Shown here in pieces: positions 42,916 to 52,886 of a stretch of DNA of 64,000 bases; positions within the stretch are counted from its first letter, which is position 1, and every line of letters starts with the position of its first letter. Source of the DNA: Bettongia penicillata ogilbyi (taxonomy: Eukaryota; Chordata; Mammalia; Diprotodontia; Potoroidae); NCBI GenBank assembly GCA_023548195.1, contig JAJHZJ010000013.1, positions 2,427,001-2,491,000 on the forward strand. Reading direction: 5' to 3'. Position numbers and translations under genes: made by a program. The notes under the pieces are model-generated. The model was not told where the DNA came from. It did no database searches and saw only the letters and a list, made by a program, of their open reading frames with translations.

Positions 42916-43136
42916 AAATTTATACGGTTGAAGGGGCAATGGAAGTGTATGGGCAGCACTTGAATCTCACTTTCGTCTGAACCAATTCTAGGCGGAAGAC
43001 TATACATATACACAGAGTTAGGTACAGAGATACATGTTACCCAAAAGGGAAGTAAGAGGGAAAGGGATTAAAAGTGGGGAGTGGAGAGGAAGAATAGATT
43101 AAGGAAAGGTGTCAAATACAAAACAGACTCTTGAGG
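42916..43136. repeat. Right arm of 221-bp inverted duplication
   Basis: Reverse complement of 38,646-38,866 at about 96% identity. Without HAL1 B the two arms would be about 1.1 kb apart. Confidence 0.9.
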
Positions 43137-43309
43137 GGGTTAAAGAATTCTTTGAGCTTTTTTGCCAATCTGCATTTTTCTTTGAGGCTTTGCTTGTGGA
43201 TGTTTTCAAGTCATTGTCTTCTTCTGTGCTTGAGTCTTGTGCTTCCCTGTCATCATAGCAGATTTTATGGTTAGGTTCCTTTTTTGCCTTCTAATTCTGT
43301 CAGTCTACT

Positions 43310-44215
43310 TTATAACTTCATGTTAGGGTTGGACTCTGCTCACCTGGAGAGATGAGATTCTGGTTTGACCTTTTGTCTTTCTTTTTCTATCCTTCTAATG
43401 CTTTCACAACTCAGTCTGGGGGCCTGTAAGTTTTTGGTGCTTCCAAAGTGGTATCATCCAGACAGAGGTACGTCTAATGCCCTCCTGGTCTGAGCTGTGC
43501 AAGTTCCTCAATCATAAACTTTGGGTTTGTTGCCTTGTATATAGTTGAGTTTCAGTAGACTGTTGCTAGACTCAGTCACTGTTTGCCCTCTAAGAGGCTC
43601 TCCTTGTTCAGAGACTGAACTGCAGCCTCTTCTTTGGTCTTGGTCTCCTACTCTGGTTTTTTTCCACTGAAGAATTATATGATGGACTAATGGCTAGAAC
43701 TAAGTCACCACTGTGTTCCTGTGCTAGGAGTCTCATGGCTAACAAACTCCAGAATTTGTTTTGTACTCACTAATCAGCTAGGGCACTCCAGAACCAATGC
43801 CATTCCTTTGCCCCCAGTATCTATGACCTAGAATTGGGTAGTTGAGGATAGAACTTCCAGAAGGCACCTGTTCCTATACCAGTACTAGTTCAGGTCTACT
43901 AGGATCTCTTTTTGTCCACTGCTTCCTGTCCTGGAGATTTCTTGGTTCCCAGTCTGACCCCAGTCACTAGAATGCTCCCAGTCCTATATTGCTGCTGCCA
44001 TACCACTTATGCACTAGAATGCTCCCATCCCAGTGTCTGCAGATCTGTCTTTTCCAAGCTGCCCTGGGCTGGAAAAATGATTCACTGTCACTCTTTTTTT
44101 TTTAATTTCCTGATAAGAATTCAGTCTCTTGCATTTTCTAAATTGTTATGGACAGGATATGTTGAAAAAGTTAGGAAGAAATACTGACTCTCATTCTGAC
44201 ACTATGACTCCACCC
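43310..44215 (-). repeat. 5' UTR of the old L1
   Basis: Lies upstream of the ORF1 remnant on the minus strand. The outer end near 44,195-44,220 ('actatgactccaccctcttt') is compatible with a decayed complement of the L1 head. An open frame at 43,912-44,187 on the opposite strand has no known motif. Confidence 0.55.
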
Positions 44216-44504
44216 TCTTTCACTGATGTTTCTTAAACGGAGGAAGCCATGGTTAGATCTGTGCTTTATGAATATCAATTTGACAATTAAATGGAAAACT
44301 GATTACAGAAGGCAAAAAGAGAAAGCAGTAGAATTCCATTAAGAGCGTATTGTAATTGTCCAGGTGAGAAATAATGAAGGCCTGAAGAAGGGTAGCAATC
44401 ATGTGAGTAGAAAGAAACATATGGGTATAAGAGTTATTAGCAACTGACTGGATATGTGGGATGAGAGAAAATATCAAGTCAAAAAAGATCTTGAGAATAT
44501 GTAC
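44216..44504. other. Unique DNA, nothing recognised
   Basis: About 290 bases. It could be an internal L2 or other LINE segment ('ggcctgaagaagggtagcaa'), but I cannot support that. Confidence 0.35.
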
Positions 44505-44621
44505 CTGGGTGCTCCAATCCCACCTTCTGCAAGAGGTTTTTCCTAATGTTCCACTCCCCTCACCGTTAGTGCCTTTTCTCTGAGATTATCTCCCATTTAC
44601 ACTTGTACATATATAGGTATA

Positions 44622-44934
44622 CAAGCAGCTAGGTGGTGCAGTAGAGAGAGCACCAGTGCAGGAGTCAGGAGGACCTGAGTTCAAATCTCACCTCAGACAC
44701 TTGATACTCACTAGCTGGGCGACTTTGGGCAAGTCACTTAACCCCAATTGCCTCATCCTGGGTCATCTCCAGTCATCCTGATGAATATCTGGTCACTGGA
44801 TTCAGATGGCTCTGGAGGAGAAGTGAGGCTGGTGACCTGCACAGCCCTCCCTCACCCAAAACAACATCAAGTGCAAGTCATTTCATTATTTCTCTGATGG
44901 CATGGTCTTCTTCGGCAACGAAGGACAAACACAC
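44622..44934 (+). repeat. SINE with RTE-like tail, full length
   Basis: Head 'cagctaggtggtgcagtaga', B-box-like 'gagttcaaatctcacct', 'gatgaatatctggtcactgg', end 'ggtcttcttcggcaacgaag' then 'acacac'. A 9-bp target-site duplication 'ataggtata' lies at 44,613-44,621 and 44,935-44,943. Confidence 0.85.
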
Positions 44935-44942
44935 ATAGGTAT

Positions 44943-45016
44943 AAGGTGTCCAAAAATCTCGGCACTAGATTTAAACCACTAAAGTTTAAAACTTCACTAA
45001 GACTTTTGGGACATAT
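44943..45016. mobile_element. Mariner-like palindromic MITE, about 70 bp
   Basis: Left half 'aggtgtccaaaaatctcggc' and right half 'ctaagacttttgggacat' are near inverted copies meeting at 'accactaaagtttaaa'. TA/TATA flanks both sides, as expected for Tc1/mariner insertion. No coding capacity. Confidence 0.7.
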
Positions 45017-45429
45017 TATATATTTTGCATATACATAGTTGTTTGTATATTGTATCTTTCATTGAGTTATGAACATGGGATGTCTTATGCACCTGTTTTC
45101 ACCTTTTTTGTATGCATAGCATTTAGCAATGTGCCTCATATACAGTAAATGCTTAATAAATGCTTATTGGTGATAAGCTAGTGAAACTGTAATCTTTCTA
45201 ACAGAAATGCTGTAAAAATGCTTTCATACATATTACTTTATCTGGACTTCATAACAGTTCTATAAATAGACAGGGAAGGTGTTATCCCATCTTTATAGAT
45301 AAGGTAACAAATACAGAGATGAGAGGGTCACTCAAAGTCATACAAATAATTTGAAGACAAATGTCCTTCATCCTAGTTCAGAACATTTCTGCTATTACAC
45401 TTGGAATCAATGCCATGGAACCAACTTGT

Positions 45430-45580
45430 ATGAATGAATAAATATTTATTAAGCACTAATTATGTGAAAAGCACTATGCTGAGCAGTGGGGATGCAAACC
45501 AAAAGAGCTAGACAGTCTTTGCTTTCAAGGACTCCCCCTCTAATTGGGGAAGACAACATATAAAAAGAAAGTGATTAATA
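45430..45580 (-). repeat. L2 3'-end, antisense
   Basis: 'gaataaatatttattaagca', 'gcactatgctgagcagtggg', 'ggactccccctctaattggg'. Well preserved. Confidence 0.7.
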
Positions 45581-46700
45581 AAACTTCTCTATTAATAGCA
45601 TCCGAAGAGAACTTGAGCAACTAAATCATCTTACGATAGATGTTGTTCAAGATAGACCCATTCTATTCCAAAACTCACTCTAAATTCATAGCAATTTCTC
45701 CACTAATTACTCCTTTAGTGACTCAAAGCACAAGTTTCATTAGGAAAAGCTGATTCAATATGGATTTAGCAAAGACTAGTTAAGTTAGGGAAAGATCATC
45801 ACCAGAGGATTACCCATCAATGACTATTTTGGCCATGACAAGTCATGAATCCATCTACTTCTAAATACTATAATATACATAAGAGAAGATGGCAGAACAC
45901 TCTCACCAGTAAAATCACAGATTCCTCAATTTACAATGAGTGATGATACAGGAAGGTGAAAATTGTGCTTACTTATATTAAATGCTGGTTTTATATAAGT
46001 CATTATTATATGTCCAGTTCATTATCTATCCTATGATAGTAAGTTACAAAAAGACCACATCTAACACATTTTGAACAAAACACTACATGAGGACATGAAC
46101 CTTTAGGTTATGATGAAAGAAAATAACACGCATACTTCCCATCATGGAAACCTCTCTCTGTGACTCTCTGTCCCAAGGCAAGAAAACACAGCATGAGAAT
46201 GAGTACCTTACCTATAGGGTCAGGGAGAACGAAGGAAGCTCTACTCATATATATGGTCTTCTTGTTGTTTTTAGAGCAAAGATATCTCTGTTCCATGTCC
46301 AAGTCCTTGTGAAGGCACCAAAATGCTGTGTGACTTTGGCAGATGTTCTACTCTAATGACTCACTGTAGCATAAATGTAACCCCTGGCTTCTTAAAGGTT
46401 ATGCCAGTGAAGCCCAAGTTCTGACAGGGTCTACTAAGCCAGAAAGATTCTAAGTGCAGGCCTCTGAGGGCCAACCTAAGTACAGAAAATCTAAGTACCA
46501 GTGGGTTGATCCCTAAGCAATGAATTCTTTGATTATGGAAACCCATGAAAGACATAAAAAGTACAAAATGATTCCAAACTTTGTGTGTGGTACCCAGGGA
46601 CTACTACAACATGGCAGAAAAATGTGAATCACAGCTTTTAAATTGTCTATAAATATTAAATTTCGCTACACTCAATATGAGACCTTTGTCCAAATAGCAA
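45581..46700. other. Unique DNA, nothing recognised
   Basis: About 1.1 kb without a repeat I can name. Opposed open frames at 46,108-46,356 have no motif. Confidence 0.45.
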
Positions 46701-46706
46701 TTGGTG

Positions 46707-47030
46707 GATAGAAATCAATAAGCATTTATCAACCATCTACTATGTGCCAGGAGTAGTTAAGGTGGGGCAATGGATTGAGCACCAGGCCTGCAGTCAGGAA
46801 GATTCATCTTCCTGAGTTCAAATCTGGCCTCAGATAACTTACTAGATATGTGATCCTGGGCAAGTCAGTTACCCCTGTTTGTCTCACTTTCCTGAGCTGT
46901 AAAATGAGCTGGAGAAGGAAATGGCAAACTACTCCAGTAGCTTTCCCAAGAAAACTCCAAACAAAAAGTTGGACATGACTAAACAGCATGTGCCAGGCAC
47001 CAAGGACACAAATACAAAGTATGAAATATA
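46707..47030 (-). repeat. L2 3'-end split by a BovB-tail SINE
   Basis: The antisense L2 end at 46,707-46,755 ('ctatgtgccagg') resumes at about 46,986 with 'gcatgtgccaggcaccaagg'. 'atgtgccagg' is therefore present on both sides as a 10-bp target-site duplication. The inserted SINE (46,757-46,985, plus strand) has 'gagttcaaatctggcct', 'gagaaggaaatggcaaacta' and a shortened BovB-like end 'agttggacatgactaaac'. Confidence 0.75.
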
Positions 47031-47039
47031 ACACTAGAG

Positions 47040-47215
47040 CAGAGGTTTTTAACCTGGAGTTCATAATTTTTGTATTTTGATAACTATATTTCAATATAAT
47101 CAATTTCCTCTGTAATCCTATACATTTCATTTATTGTATTTAAAAATATTCTGAAAAGGAGTCTATGACTGCTAAAAGGGACCGTGACAAAAAAAAAATG
47201 GATTAAGAACACTGT
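47040..47215. mobile_element. hAT-Charlie-like MITE
   Basis: Left end 'gcagaggtttttaacctgga' and right end 'atggattaagaacactgt' are decayed inverted ends. Interior 'gaaaaggagtctatgactgc'. Related in type to 26,345-26,530. Confidence 0.6.
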
Positions 47216-47511
47216 ACTCTACTGAATCATTTCAGTATTGATCAGCCCCTGATCAAGAGAGATTTAAACTAAAAAAATGGAGAATTGGGGTCTGATATAC
47301 TAGAGCAGAGGTATAACATGGGGAGAAGAATTACAGAAGAAAAGACAAGTAACTCACAGGAAAGAAAATATCCATTCGAGACAGCAATAAATCCCACAGC
47401 TTTAATAAAAATCCATGCACAAAAACAGAAGTGCTCAACAGGGGTGTATGAAAGATCCCAAAGAAAAGAAGAAAATGGCAATGCATAAAAGAGAGTTGGG
47501 AGAGGGACTTT

Positions 47512-47655
47512 AGAAGTTATGCTGCCCTAATCCCTTCATTTTACAGATAAGGAGACTAAAGCTCAGAGGTGACAGGGCAGTGTCAGAGCCAAGACTGGAA
47601 GTCAGGTCTTTCAACTCCAAACTCAGCAGTCTTTCTACATTATCACTGAGAGTTG
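47512..47655 (-). repeat. MIR-type SINE fragment, antisense
   Basis: 'ttcattttacagataaggag', 'cagagccaagactggaagtc', 'aactcagcagtctttctaca'. Core plus part of the head. Confidence 0.65.
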
Positions 47656-48295
47656 GTAGGATGAGACCCAAGCCTGGAGTACAGCTTTGCAAGGGAAAGG
47701 AGCAGAATAGCTATAAAGGGAACCATGGAATAGGATTGCATATTAAGTAGATTAACCCATGTGAGGAAATCCAGGAACCTGAGAATGAAGAGCATTTGGA
47801 TCGATGGAGAGAGAAACACAAGTTATATCATCAAACAGGTTTACTCCAGACCACTCAAGACAAAAGAGAAGAATTAGATGAAGGGCTCAGGAAACATCTC
47901 CAAATTGGCAATGAAGCTGTGTTCTTGCAATTTCTAACAACAGTTGGTCCTCGTCCTCTCTTCTAGGGGAAAGCAGAATGAGACTCTATTTTTTTTTTAA
48001 ATCAGGTCTTCAGATATTTAGAGACAGCTATCATGCTTTAACTAAAACTCCTATCAGAAGTGAGATGTTGTGGTCATGGGGAACTTCAACTCATCTGATG
48101 TTTGTTAAAAACTTTCTCTATGCCCTCCTCCAAACCCCAAGAATTGTGATTGGTTTAATGATAACTTCAGCCTTAAAAAGTGAAGGAAATGACAAAGGGC
48201 TGGTATTTAGACTGAATTCTGAACAATAAAGAGGAACTGGATACTGAAATAAAAATGAAGAGAACCTTAGGAGCAAGTGATTACTTTATCAGAGT
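47656..48295. other. Unique DNA, nothing recognised
   Basis: No recognised repeat. An 83-codon open frame at 47,978-48,229 starts in a T-run and has no motif. Confidence 0.4.
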
Positions 48296-48297
48296 TC

Positions 48298-48770
48298 ATT
48301 ATTGACCAATCAACAAGCATTTATTAGTACTAATAATGTACCAGGCTACTGAGTCAGGTGCTAGGGATACAGTTACAAAAAATGAAAAAAAATCCTTAGT
48401 CTCTAAGAGCCTACAGTCTATTGGAGGAGACAGGGTACACTTCAATATCTTTAAAATAAATATAAAATAAATACAAGGTAATTAGGGAAAGAGGGAACAG
48501 GCAACTGGGGACAGGAGATCAGGAAAAGGCTTCATGTAGAGGTGGGGCTTAAGGAGCATCTTGAAGAAGAGATGAATGCTAGCAGTCAAAAATGAGGACA
48601 GTGTTCAAAGGAGCACTGGCAAATACAAAGGCATGGATACTAGAGATGAAAAGTTATGTGTAAGAAATAGAGGGAAGACCAGTTGGCTATAGCACAGAGC
48701 TTAGAAAGGGAAGTTGGATATGGGAAGAAGAATAATGAATAAGGAGACTGAAGGTTAGGTTAGTACCAGA
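48298..48770 (-). repeat. L2 LINE 3' region, antisense, extended
   Basis: 'atcaacaagcatttattagt', 'taccaggctactgagtcagg', 'taagagcctacagtctattg', then internal 'gtggggcttaaggagcatct' and 'gaagttggatatgggaagaa'. It shares this internal order with 33,902-34,150 and 61,655-62,060. Confidence 0.65.
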
Positions 48771-49565
48771 AGGACTTTTTAAGGCTTTTCAAAAACAAAA
48801 AAGGAAAGAAAAGCCAGGCATAGACTGATAATACTCTAGGTTGAGAGAGAGCAGATTTCAAAGAGTTTAGAAAGAGAATAGATAGGGTCCATTGGCCTAA
48901 TATTCTTCAAGAGAAGTTGACCCAAATGGAATAAAAGATACTCAAGAGTAAAATTCTCAAGATCTAAGAAATTTTTCTGATAAAGATGAAAAAAGGAGCT
49001 GCTTTTAAAAAAAGTTAAAGTAGATGGAACTCATCAGCAATTCACATTTAAAAAAAACACTCAAATAGCAGCAGGGCCATATCACTGGAAACACTAAAGT
49101 CCAGAATGAGCTAAAGTTGGCAAGGAATACTGAGAAAAAAGAGAATCTTTTATCATCATCATCATCATCATCATCATCATTCCACAGTAGAGGAAAGAGG
49201 AGGATCAAAGAAAGGACAAGACTTACTCCAATGTGTGGGAGAAATGATAATACCAGACAACTATAAGGATGAACTACTCAACTCTTGTTGTACTGCTTTC
49301 TCCTAAGAAAAACAAAACTCAAAGGGAAATGAGGAGATGGAAAAACAGCCTATCTCTGGGTTACTTCAAGTTACCAGACTCAGATGATCTACATTCTAGT
49401 ATATTAAAACCCCTGGCAGATGCAATAGTTTAACTCCTGTTAGTGATCTCTGAAAAAACTTGAAGAACACTAGAAGTGCCACATGAACGTAGGAAAGTGA
49501 ATCAATCATGTATCAAGATCAAGCACTAACAGGTAGACAGAATAATTACTATACTCATACCCATA
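48771..49565. other. Unique DNA with an ATC microsatellite
   Basis: A (TCA/ATC)n tract of about 32 bases sits at 49,150-49,181. Otherwise no repeat was recognised. Confidence 0.5.
49150..49181. repeat. (ATC)n microsatellite
   Basis: About ten perfect trinucleotide units. Confidence 0.95.
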
Positions 49566-49569
49566 GAAC

Positions 49570-49790
49570 AGAAGGATCTCAAAGAAAGGAAGGCTTCCAG
49601 TGCAATGGGTAAATACAAGGGGGCATTTAGAGGAGGTTCCAATTCCAGATTTGCTCCTTATTTCCCTGAGTAATGATGGCTAAAGCATTCTCCCTCTCTG
49701 TATGTCAGCTTCTTGTTCAGCTTTTTCAGAAGACTGAAGGGTCAGAAGGATGAACTTTAGATTTCCTTCTAATTCTAAGACTTATGTACA
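49570..49790 (+). repeat. SINE with L3/CR1-like tail, diverged
   Basis: 'cttccagtgcaatgggtaaa', 'aggttccaattccagatttg', then 'ggatgaactttagatttcct' and 'tctaattctaagacttatgt'. Confidence 0.5.
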
Positions 49791-49889
49791 TCAATGAAAC
49801 AAATGCAGGACTTTAAGTGGTTCAAAAAACAAACTGTAGACATTCGGATAAAGGAGAGACTGATTTGGATTGGAGTAGGCAGGGAAAGC

Positions 49890-50600
49890 TTGATGAAGGG
49901 GGGGACTCAAAACAGTCAGATGGTGATATCTGCTCTGGAGAAGAGTACACTTAAGATGAGCTGCTTCATTGTACTTAAATATTTAAAAGATTATTCTGTG
50001 GAAGGATTAAATTTCATTTTTTTTTTGGCCCTAGAGAGCTTCTGCGTAAGAGACTACTGGGTGAAATTATTACTTTTGCTGCTGAGTTGTTTCAGTTGTG
50101 TCCAGCTCTTTGTGACCCTATTTAGGTTTGTTTTGTTTTGTTTTTGTCAAAGATACTAGAGCAGTTCGCCATTTCCTTCTCTGGCTCATTTTACAGATGA
50201 GGAAAATGAGGCAAGGAAGGCTAAGTGATTCATCTAACACACATCTACTAAGTATCTGAGGCTGGATTTGAACTCATGAAGATGAAATCTTCCTGATTCC
50301 AAACCCAGTGCTCTATCTACTGCACCACCTAACTGCCAAAAAAAAAAAAAATCCACAAACCTAGGACTATTGAGTAAAAGCTAGAGGCAAATTTCACTTC
50401 AAAATAGGAAATAACCTTGTAATTACAGCAATCCAAAAATGGTATGAACCACTTTAAGAGATAACAAAGTTCCTGGTCAGTAAATGTATTCAAGTAGAGG
50501 ACGAATGACTAATTGTCAGTGATACTTTAGAAAAGATTAATGTTTCAAGTAGGAGTCAGACAAGCTGACCTCTAAATTCTCTGAAATCTAGGATTCTGTG
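49890..50600 (+). repeat. L3/CR1-type LINE 3' region split by a SINE
   Basis: Left block to about 50,055 has 'ggagaagagtacacttaaga' and 'acttaaatatttaaaagatt', then 'ggccctagagagcttctgcg'. The right block from about 50,350 has 'gctagaggcaaatttcactt', 'aatccaaaaatggtatgaac' and 'ctgacctctaaattctctga'. The order matches CR1/L3 3' ends. The antisense SINE at 50,078-50,338 interrupts it. Confidence 0.7.
50078..50338 (-). repeat. CORE-SINE with BovB-like tail, antisense, full length
   Basis: 'tgtttcagttgtgtccagct', 'aaagatactagagcagttcg', 'cattttacagatgaggaaaa', 'gatttgaactcatgaagatg', head complement 'tactgcaccacctaactgcc'. A (GTTTT)n-like expansion lies near 50,128-50,146. Confidence 0.85.
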
Positions 50601-50969
50601 AGCAATCTTCTACTGAATACATAGGGGAGTGATTGCACACAAATCTAGGTGTAAATTCATTGTTGTGTAATTGACCTACCATTTTATTGGGAGTGGGCAG
50701 GTATAATGGAAAGACTGGGTCATAAGGACTAAACCCAGATTTGCCCATATCTCTCATCACTGGAGAAAACTGAGGCTGATGAACTATTTAAATTCAGATA
50801 GGGATAAAGGCAATTGGGCATCCATATTATGATTAGCTCCCACTCCAGGGATGCAGGGTGTGTTCAGGGAGGACCAGTAGTACCAGATAGGTAGGCTCAG
50901 ACCACCAGACTGAGCATGAACAGTTTGTTGCTGATGTGGACGGAAAGTTGAGTCAACACACAGTTGGCA

Positions 50970-52214
50970 ACAGTGGAACAAAAAAGGTTTGCTCATCTGG
51001 GTCAGAACACTCACAGACACCAAGACTGGTTTAATGAAAATGATGGGGAAATTCAAAAGCTGCTAAATGAAAAACAAGAACTCCACAGGATTTACCATCA
51101 GGATAATTCATCCACCTCTAAGAAGGCAGAATTTAATTCCATCAAAAGCAAAGTACAAGCAAAGCTTAGAGAGATGCAGGATTCCTGGCTCAATAAGAAG
51201 GCAGAAGAAATTCAGTTTTATACTGATAGTAGCAAACCAAAGGGCTTTTATGATTTCCCTGAAAGCTATTTTTGGACCAAAAACCTACGGTGCATCACAA
51301 CTACTCAGTGCTGTTGAAGTCACATTGATTAGTGATAAGGACATTATCCTAGAGAGATGGGCTGAACATAGTGTTCTCAACAGATCATCATCAATCAATG
51401 CTGAGACCATTGACCATTTACCTCAGGTTGAAGTCAATCCCTCCTTAGCTGAACTTCCAATTGAAGAAGAGGTTTTGAGGGCCATGAGGCTCCTTTCAGG
51501 AGGCAAAGCACCTGGTACTGATTCTACTCCAGCTCAGATTTACAAGGCAGGGGGACCATTGCTCATACAGAAGCTGACTGACGTTTTCCAGGTTATATGG
51601 CAAGAGGAGTTTGCCCCCAGGAGTTTAAGGATGCCTCCATTGTTCATCTCTATAAGGGTAAAGGGAATTGATTATCCTGTGACAATCACAGAGGGGTCTC
51701 TCTCTTAGTCATTGCTGGCAAAATTCTTGCTAGAGTCCTCCTTAATAGGCTGATCCTTCACCTGAAAAATAGCCATATACCTGAGAGCCAGTGTGGCTTC
51801 AGAAAGGGCTGAGGAACAGTCGATATGGTGTTTGCTGCCCAACAACTCCAGGAGAAATAGCAGGAGCGGAACAGAGGTCTGTACACAACGTTTGTAGATC
51901 TGACGAAGGCCTTTCACACTGTTAGTTGTGAGGGCTTATGGAAAATTATGTCAAAATTTGGTTGCCTGGAGAAGTTCATCAATATTGTATGTCAATTTCA
52001 TGATGGCATGTTTTCCCAGGTTCAGGATAATGGACAAAGCTCTCCTGCCTTCCCAGTCACCAATGGAGTGAAACAGGGCTGTGTGCTTGCTCCCATGCTT
52101 TTTAGCATGATGTTTTCAGCCATGTTGACAAATGCTTTCAATGAGGATGAACATGGCATCAAGGTCAACTACTGTACTGATGGTAAGTTCTTCAATTTGA
52201 AAAGGTTACAAGCC
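50970..52214 (+). pseudogene. RTE reverse transcriptase, N-terminal part
   Basis: First frame (to about 51,250): HRHQDWFNENDGEIQKLLNE and FNSIKSKVQAKLREMQDSW. After a frameshift (to about 51,610): ASQLLSA, DKDIILERWAEH, LPQVEVNPSLAELPIEEEV, LLSGGKAPGTDSTPAQIYKA and VIWQEE. More frameshifts follow near 51,610-51,700, and a TGA at about 51,808 follows 'cttcagaaagggc'. The last segment, 51,948-52,210, has VTNGVKQGCVLAPMLFSMMF and ends DGKFFNLKRLQA at the HAL1 C target site. These are the RTE motifs before the catalytic FADD. Not functional. Confidence 0.85.
52200..52214. repeat. Left target-site duplication of HAL1 C
   Basis: 'aaaaggttacaagcc' matches 55,136-55,150 except for one A/G difference. 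Confidence 0.85.
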
Positions 52215-52886
52215 GGAGGAGGAGCCAAGATGGCGGAGTAGAAAGACTCATGTATGCTAGCTCCGAATCCACAGCCCATAAATTTCCTATAAAAAGAACT
52301 CCCCACAAATTCTGGAGCAGTGGAACCCGCGCAGCAACTGAAGGGAGATTTCCGTTCCAGAGAGCCCTAAAAAACCGACCCAAAAGGTCCGTCGCGCACT
52401 GGACAGCGAAGCCCACCCCTGCGCTGACCTGGCTGCGCGGCCCTGAGAGGAGCAGATCCGAGCAGGCTTCAGGGACAGAACCTCCAGCGGCCGCAAAGGT
52501 CCCTCAACGCACAGCCACTCCAGGTCAGTGAGAGACAGTTCTGGGCTGCCCGAGAGGGGAGTCTCCGTGACTCGGGCCCCCTCGGGAGGCACCAGCAGAG
52601 GGAGCAGCAGAGGCAGCGGCGGCAGCCCAGGACTCCCAGAGCAGAAAGGAGCTCAGGGCCATTACTGAAGGTCTCTGCATAAACCCCCTGAGGGAACTGA
52701 GCCTGGGAGGCATCCCTGCCCCCACCTGAACACCAGAACTTAAGCTCACATTGAATAGCAGCTGCACCCGCTGCGGAAAGCCCTGAGGCTGGGGAGCAGC
52801 ATTTGAATCTCAGACCCCAAGCACTAGCTGGGCAGATCTAGGCAGGAGTGGAGAGGAATCTCGAAAGTCAAGTAACTGCCTGGGAA

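Larger units (their letters stand above)
42230..43310 (-). pseudogene. ORF1: L1 ORF1 remnant in the old L1
   Basis: Its minus-strand sequence aligns with HAL1 ORF1. The complement of 42,255-42,290 matches the region encoding PRITYPAKLS, with 'acctacccaggaaaactgag' against 'acctacccagctaaactgag' in HAL1 B. The complement of about 42,570-42,760 matches 'cagatggaggctaatgactt' and the ENRSRRDNL region. This shows that HAL1 ORF1 descends from the same L1 lineage. The coiled-coil part is broken by the right arm of the inverted duplication (42,916-43,136). Stops and frameshifts are numerous. Confidence 0.75.
36430..44215 (-). mobile_element. Old LINE-1, antisense, 3'-truncated, interrupted by a SINE and HAL1 B
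   Basis: Read on the minus strand the order is: 5' UTR (44,215 to about 43,310), ORF1 (to about 42,230), inter-ORF spacer, then ORF2 from about 38,600 down to 36,430. The 5' start resembles a decayed L1 head. The element keeps its 5' end but stops in the reverse-transcriptase domain, the opposite of the usual 5' truncation. So its 3' part was probably lost by a later rearrangement. Insertions are a SINE (38,112-38,405) and HAL1 B (39,101-42,061). A 221-bp inverted duplication (38,646-38,866 and 42,916-43,136) lies within it. No frame is intact. Confidence 0.85.
44505..45175 (+). repeat. L2 LINE 3' end, sense, with two insertions
   Basis: Left block 44,505-44,621 has 'ttctgcaagaggtttttcct' and 'gttagtgccttttctctgag'. 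Right block 45,017-45,175 has 'agcatttagcaatgtgcctc' and 'agtaaatgcttaataaatgc', the L2 terminus. A SINE and a mariner-like MITE lie between. Confidence 0.75.

Noticed and set aside
51067..51708. 213-codon frame as a functional reverse transcriptase
   Set aside because: It begins and ends in frameshifted sequence, lacks the catalytic FADD block (which lies beyond HAL1 C), and belongs to a clearly broken RTE.
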